Below are positions 7,312 to 11,464 of a stretch of 11,464 bases of DNA, in pieces; within the stretch, counting starts at the first letter, position 1; each line of letters starts with the position of its first letter. Under the pieces are notes generated by a model. It had not been told where the DNA came from. It ran no database searches and saw only the letters and a list, made by a program, of their open reading frames with translations. The DNA comes from Pleurotus djamor. Its lineage: Eukaryota > Basidiomycota > Agaricomycetes > Agaricales > Pleurotaceae. Location: positions 1-11,464 of the forward strand of contig JAPEVF010001290.1 in assembly GCA_029747585.1 (NCBI GenBank), read 5' to 3'. A program made the position numbers and the translations under genes.

Positions 7312-8672
7312 CTACTGCAGAACTCGCAGCCCAAGCCACTATCACTGCGTAAGCACGATCTACGTCCTTGCACTATTCACAAGTTTCATGACTTCAAATA
7401 GCCACTTAATCCCATCGCTTCATCTAGGTATGCCTACCGCTGTCCAACTGAACGACTCATCAACATTATCCATAGGATTAACTGCATTAGGTAACTCAGT
7501 CAAGGCGACGGGATACATTGAAGTCGATGCGTACGCCAAACTTGCTTTACAGGCGCATGGCTCCGCACAAGCATCTAATCACCCACGAGAATTGGCTTCG
7601 GTTCCCAATGAACGCCGAGACCCCAGTTACGTACCTCCATACCTAGGATTAAGAGGATTGGATAATACCCCTACTTCGTTCAATGGGTGTCTTGATATCT
7701 ATGCAGGTCTGGTCATCCGTGCAGGGGGGGGAGGGTGCTTTCGCAGGATTCGAAGGCCAGACGCCTACCTGGGATATCTTCACACTCTCACCGGAAATCT
7801 CTATTTTCCATGTGCGGTATTTTTTAGATCTCTATTACAACCCATTGATTCCTTTGAAATGACTAGGTCTGTTGGCCGTCGCCGACAAGACGATCCGACG
7901 TATCTCCCGTTTCTGCCACATCGCTAGAGAAGAGGACCTCTGGGAAGGATGAAGTTAAGTGCGGCGTTGGAAAGCCAACGAAAGCTCCCTCAGTCCACAC
8001 TCCGGAGAAAAAGTCAGTTTCACACCTTCTTTTTCGGGCTTCGTGTCACGGAAACTTAATTATAGCCATTCAATCTGGTTTTAGGTTGCACTAGGGATGG
8101 TTTATGTCGGACTAAGCGTACCATCACCGTCTTTGATATACTCTACACACAGGGATAATCACCCTTGCTATGCTGCTGTACATCAAGCTACGCTACGTTC
8201 CGAACAAATGTCCAACGCGTATCATCTTAAAGCATATTACTCAATAGATCTGTACCGTACGGTGTCGCATTCGCACGCAGCGACGCTGTAAGCTGTCGGA
8301 GCAGATTGGCAGGCGAACGTATTCACTCCATCTAGGTGAACAATGTTTCAACTGGACGCGCAAGCAAGTCGCGACGCGGTTATTGGTTCCCCCCAGTCAC
8401 TTTCAGCGTGACAGATACTTTGTTACTTGGTGTTGCTATTTTTGACCCGATGATAGCTCTCTTCATGGACCCTAAACTCGCGGGAATGAAGAGGGAGAGA
8501 ACAGAGACAAAAAAGACAGGGGTGGGGGAGGAGTCACCCCTACAAACGCCCGCGACATCATCAACGCATCATCAACAGGTGGAGCGACGTACCAGAGCTC
8601 TAACTGCGTTCCTGCCATGATAGGCTGTATGCGAGCTTGCTTGTCTCTTTCCATCGTTTATCGACCTCAATA
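7312..8672. other. stretch without a recognised gene
   Basis: About 1.36 kb between the putative solo LTR and the F-box-like gene. I see no conserved domain on either strand. The longest frame (7388-7927, plus) is listed separately. A short hairpin CGTTGG-AAAG-CCAACG lies at 7965-7980. The last 30 bp before 8673 are pyrimidine-rich, as is common just upstream of fungal start codons. Confidence 0.6.
7388..7927 (+). CDS. hypothetical ORF, 179 residues, doubtful
   Basis: An open frame from an ATG at 7388 to a stop at 7927, beginning MTSNSHLIPSLHLG. I recognise no domain, signal peptide, membrane segment or repeat. The frame includes a G-run (about 7724-7734) giving four glycines, a place where this assembly could have an indel. 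It lies just downstream of the putative solo LTR, and an LTR-element gag remnant cannot be excluded, but no gag motif is visible. It may be a chance frame. Confidence 0.2.
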   Translation: MTSNSHLIPSLHLGMPTAVQLNDSSTLSIGLTALGNSVKATGYIEVDAYAKLALQAHGSAQASNHPRELASVPNERRDPSYVPPYLGLRGLDNTPTSFNGCLDIYAGLVIRAGGGGCFRRIRRPDAYLGYLHTLTGNLYFPCAVFFRSLLQPIDSFEMTRSVGRRRQDDPTYLPFLPHR

Positions 8673-9806
8673 ATGCCTACGCTACCCTTTAAGCTCATTT
8701 CCCTTGTCATCGCCTCCGTTGAGTATCGCCCAACAATCCTCACCTTGTGTCTCGTCTCGCGCGCAAAAAAAGACCTTGCAGAAGTCGAATTACTCAGGGA
8801 CGTCACAATTGATCACCATGCCCAACCATCCGACATTCTACCCACCCTCAGCACCTACCTATTATCCCCCCAAAACGACCATCGTCGTCTTCATGTTAAA
8901 TCACTGAAAATTGTGAACAATCCAGACGGATTGGATTCTCACGCAGATGACTTTGCAGTTCTCGACTCTCTGATTCCGCAGCTCACCAATCTCCATACCC
9001 TCTTTCTTGATTTCGTCGTCCTTCCCTATCCCAGCATCTTGGGGTTCCTACAGAAACCACTGCCCACCGTTCAGTTGAAGCATCGAGGACTGAAAATTTC
9101 AGTCTACGCCATTTCCACAAATCGTCATGTGAAGGATGGTATTGAACCAAGTCGAGACGCAGGTGGTCACTACGCCTTGGACATCTCAAAATTCATGCAA
9201 TCGCAGCCAAGTCTAGAATGCCTTGAGTATCTAGAGGTAAACTACATTCACATCGACGATAATTCCATTCCGTTTCCCCACCTACGCAGCTATGCCGGGC
9301 CACTCTCTTTCTTCAATACCAAGCATCGTTCGCCTACCATGCTTTCGCACCTACGCATCTCCTGCCATTGCAGCATACACGAAATTGCCGCCATCCCAGA
9401 CCTCCCTTCACTCACAAGCCTATCCTGCCCTTTCAACAACATCACCGTCTTCAACGCTGTCGTCGCTAAAACACCCAACCTCACATGCTTCGACGCCGGA
9501 GTCAACCTTTCAAGCGATGCAAGCACCCGTTTGTCTGCTCTGCGATTGCTTCGCAAGCTCAAGCATATTCGGCTTAGTCCGCGGAGGTGGACGTCTGATA
9601 TGGCAGACGAAGATTTCTTCGGTTTACCTGAATGTCCGGAGTCTCTACAGGTGATAGAGGTTTATGGACTTGGAACGGGAGTGAGCTCTCAGCGGTTCGT
9701 TCGAGGAACTCTTGAATGCGCTACCAGGACCGCTCCCACTCTACCTGGTGTCGACGGCTTGGGACAGTGCACCGAGTGCATCAATTTTCGGTGGAAAGGC
9801 ATATGA
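8673..9806 (+). CDS. F-box/LRR-like protein
   Basis: A single exon of 377 residues; the only ATG that fits the frame's start is 8673 (the frame opens earlier only with a TTG). The N-terminus MPTLPFKLISLVIASVEYRP with LTLCLVSRAKKDLAEVELLR resembles the degenerate F-box opening of agaricomycete proteins (LPxEIxxxII ... LxxLCLVSRxFxxLAExxLY). The rest alternates leucine-rich segments spaced like irregular LRRs (LIPQLTNLHTLFLDFV, LECLEYLEVNYIHID, HLRSYAGPL, HLRISCHC, LPSLTSLSCPFNNI, LRLLRKLKHIRLSPRRW). Such proteins are thought to be substrate receptors of SCF ubiquitin ligases, but most members are uncharacterised and this F-box is weak, so function is inference. There is no signal peptide or membrane helix. 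The last 40 residues (from about GVSSQRF) look less family-like and could be a readthrough of an intron or a shifted frame. It appears intact and independent of the neighbouring transposons. Confidence 0.72.
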   Translation: MPTLPFKLISLVIASVEYRPTILTLCLVSRAKKDLAEVELLRDVTIDHHAQPSDILPTLSTYLLSPQNDHRRLHVKSLKIVNNPDGLDSHADDFAVLDSLIPQLTNLHTLFLDFVVLPYPSILGFLQKPLPTVQLKHRGLKISVYAISTNRHVKDGIEPSRDAGGHYALDISKFMQSQPSLECLEYLEVNYIHIDDNSIPFPHLRSYAGPLSFFNTKHRSPTMLSHLRISCHCSIHEIAAIPDLPSLTSLSCPFNNITVFNAVVAKTPNLTCFDAGVNLSSDASTRLSALRLLRKLKHIRLSPRRWTSDMADEDFFGLPECPESLQVIEVYGLGTGVSSQRFVRGTLECATRTAPTLPGVDGLGQCTECINFRWKGI

Positions 9807-9968
9807 TGGGGAGGATGTGAGTAAGTCCTGGGTGACGGTTTACCTTCTCTTGACGTTATCAACCGTGGACTGCATGCTTATAAACTACAAAAGTATACTC
9901 TTGAGCTGCCATGAAACGAGGCCTGAACTCGCAGGACTCAAACGAGAGAGGGATCAGATGCATTGAGA

Positions 9969-10022
9969 AGTAGTACTGTACCATACTACTGTAATACAGT
10001 GAGGCCTCAGTATGAACTGAGG
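9969..10022. repeat. cluster of overlapping inverted repeats
   Basis: Four short perfect inverted repeats lie back to back in 54 bp: AGTAGTA/TACTACT (9969-9975 with 9984-9990), ACTGT/ACAGT (9988-10000), the 10-bp palindrome TGAGGCCTCA (10000-10009), and CCTCAGT/ACTGAGG (10005-10011 with 10016-10022). They lie about 160 bp past the stop of the F-box-like gene and could be in its 3' untranslated region, a mobile-element end, or a chance cluster. Confidence 0.8.
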
Positions 10023-10687
10023 TCAATTTCACGGCGCACGCAGAACGTATGCAAAGGTGCTCCCAAGGCGGTGGATCCAAGAATCAATGAAGACTTGGAG
10101 GCTCGGTGATGCTCTCAAATAAACTCATGAAATTCTACCACGGAGTATGATTGACTTGAAAAAGTGATAAAGGGAAAGCAACAAATCAATCGGTCCCCCA
10201 CACAGGCCCATGACGCGTCACCGCATCACGCGGTTGAAACGACGAGCGCGCGTCCACAATTTCCTTCAACGACTACACCATTCATCCCTGCCTCTGAAGA
10301 CCATATTGACATATCCGTAACGCTGCTTTGCGGCACATTCGTGGGTAGTGTCAAAGAGCATCAGCATCTTTCAGGATCATAAAAGATACAACACAGACTC
10401 ACGAAATCGGGTGCTCATTTGCGCTGTACACAACTCTACCAACCAATTAGAATAGCCATTCGAGGTCAACGGCAGAGCCGTTCATTTCTATCCTCCAGGA
10501 CAACATTTGCGTGTTGCATGTCCTGCTCTGGGCCTCTGGCGGCCATTCGCGAGATCGAGATGAACGGCGGGTATTTCAAATGTCCTTGTTTTCGGGAACC
10601 GTCGAGGGCGCTTGAAACTGGCCTAGGAAGACTAAGACATCGACTAGAGATGAACTTCGGGACCATGAAGGGCATGAGAGCACTTAC

Positions 10688-10839
10688 GACCAAGAAATCG
10701 CGACCGAGAACTCCACCCCGCGCGAGAACCAACTGTGGAAGATAATCTGCAATCTGATTCCATCTGTTGGGGCCGTGAAGGTGTGCATTGGGCCCGCATC
10801 TTGCATTCACCATGTCGACAGGTTTGTCCCGTGCCACCT
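10688..10839 (-). other. possible isolated exon of an unrecognised gene
   Basis: On the minus strand an acceptor TTGCAG (ending 10840) precedes an open 152-nt stretch that reads VARDKPVDMVNARCGP and on to LARGGVLGRDFLV. A perfect donor GTAAGT starts at 10687, with acceptors at 10632 (56-nt intron) or 10644 (44 nt). The splice-site pattern matches that of the transposase introns in size. I recognise no family and find no start codon or neighbouring exon with confidence, so this may be a gene fragment or coincidence. Confidence 0.22.
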
Positions 10840-11142
10840 CTGCAACAGCATAGCACTGATTGAGCCTCTCTCAGCTCTGAAGTAGGTGAGTTTCCGAAGG
10901 CTGGCTCAGAGGCTACGGTCATTGTTCAAGTTTTCATTTGGGTTTACCGAGGGTTCAGATGACCAGACGAACAACGCAGAGCCGACAATTCACAGCGTTT
11001 TGAGAACATCTTCAGCTCAGTCAGGAGTGCATTGAATATGAGCTACACATACTTGCCCTGTGGGTATGCGATGCATACCACGCTTACGAGGCCGAAGGTA
11101 GTTTCTGAGAAAGTATGTACTTAGTCCCTATGCAAGTTGAAA

Positions 11143-11235
11143 AGTGCTAGAGAGGGCAGGACTGAGGGCTAGAGTGCTAGAACTTACTATTTTCGATTTT
11201 GTACCTAGAGGGCCGAGGCTAGCTTGTACCTAGCC
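11143..11235. repeat. short direct and inverted repeats
   Basis: AGTGCTAGA occurs at 11143-11151 and 11173-11181 (30 bp apart). TTGTACCTAG occurs at 11199-11208 and 11224-11233 (25 bp apart). The inverted pair GGCTAG/CTAGCC spans 11217-11235. CTTGTACCT also flanks the KDZ start codon in both orientations (3803-3811 and 3845-3853), which hints at a relic of a related element end. Confidence 0.6.
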
Positions 11236-11464
11236 GGCCCCGACTTTGAGCTTGAAGATCTCTTCAACGGCTCGATGGTTTGGTTAGTCTTTCAAAGATG
11301 TTCTCTGTATCAAGCCATCGCTTGTATAGCACATATGAGGTCGACGCCGAAATCAAAACTCCGACTCTGTCTGGAGGAGGAGGAGGGCCGAGCTGGATGG
11401 ACATCAGTTGAGTCAATGCCTACGGCATTGTTCGGTCGGCTGTGGGTGTCTAATGGATATAGTA

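Larger units (their letters stand above)
9807..11464. other. mostly unassigned sequence
   Basis: No gene with a recognisable domain on either strand in 1.66 kb. The contents that can be named are the inverted-repeat cluster (9969-10022), a possible minus-strand exon (10688-10839), short repeats at 11143-11235, and a perfect 7-bp inverted repeat CAATGCC/GGCATTG around 11414-11430. Open frames here overlap on opposite strands and lack clear starts. Confidence 0.55.

Noticed and set aside
7817..7866. Intron inside the 7388 ORF (GTATTT...GACTAG)
   Set aside because: There is no recognisable protein on either side to support a junction; any AT-rich stretch offers such sites.
10419..10745. Plus-strand ORF of 108 codons
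   Set aside because: It overlaps a better minus-strand splice-site pattern, and neither strand shows a known domain.

Overview
The window looks like repeat-rich nuclear DNA of a mushroom-forming (agaricomycete-type) basidiomycete. The evidence is a KDZ-superfamily DNA transposase gene split by many 47-58 nt introns, a Tf1/sushi-like Ty3/gypsy retrotransposon, and a single-exon F-box/LRR-like protein of a kind expanded in these fungi. Four isolated N bases (2328, 2573, 5763, 6463), each beside a homopolymer run, point to a draft assembly with homopolymer uncertainty.

Layout. 1-217: two and a half copies of a 79-bp tandem repeat that can fold into hairpins, probably in the 3' non-coding part of the KDZ element. 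283-3814, minus strand: a KDZ (Kyakuja-Dileera-Zisupton) transposase. Removing eight short introns gives one uninterrupted frame of about 1,037 codons, running from a CxC2 cysteine cluster through the RNase H-like KDZ core to the usual C-terminal helical region. 3866-6948, minus strand: the 5' part of a Ty3/gypsy element, made of one LTR (6507-6948), gag with a zinc knuckle, and pol with protease and the first half of reverse transcriptase. Pol stops abruptly at 3866, about 50 bp before the KDZ start codon, so the KDZ element appears nested in the gypsy pol gene, with the rest of pol expected beyond the left edge.

The gypsy element keeps three signs of its replication and expression strategy. 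A 12-nt primer-binding site beside the LTR is exactly complementary to the LTR sequence about 34 bp downstream of a TATA box, which is the geometry of Tf1-type self-priming. An A-AAA-AAC slippery heptamer ends in the gag stop codon, with pol open in the -1 frame. Both gag/pol and the LTR are peppered with a CpG-rich motif, AACGSCGTT (S = C or G).

To the right, about 6969-7311 resembles a degenerate solo LTR on the plus strand. 7312-8672 holds no gene I recognise. 8673-9806 (+) encodes a 377-residue F-box/LRR-like protein, the only likely host gene. 9807-11464 is mostly unassigned. It holds a 54-bp cluster of overlapping inverted repeats (9969-10022), one possible minus-strand exon (10688-10839) and short repeats near 11143-11235.

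The two mobile elements are nested. The F-box-like gene has no visible functional link to them. All calls rest on reading the sequence and remembered family features; no database search was run.
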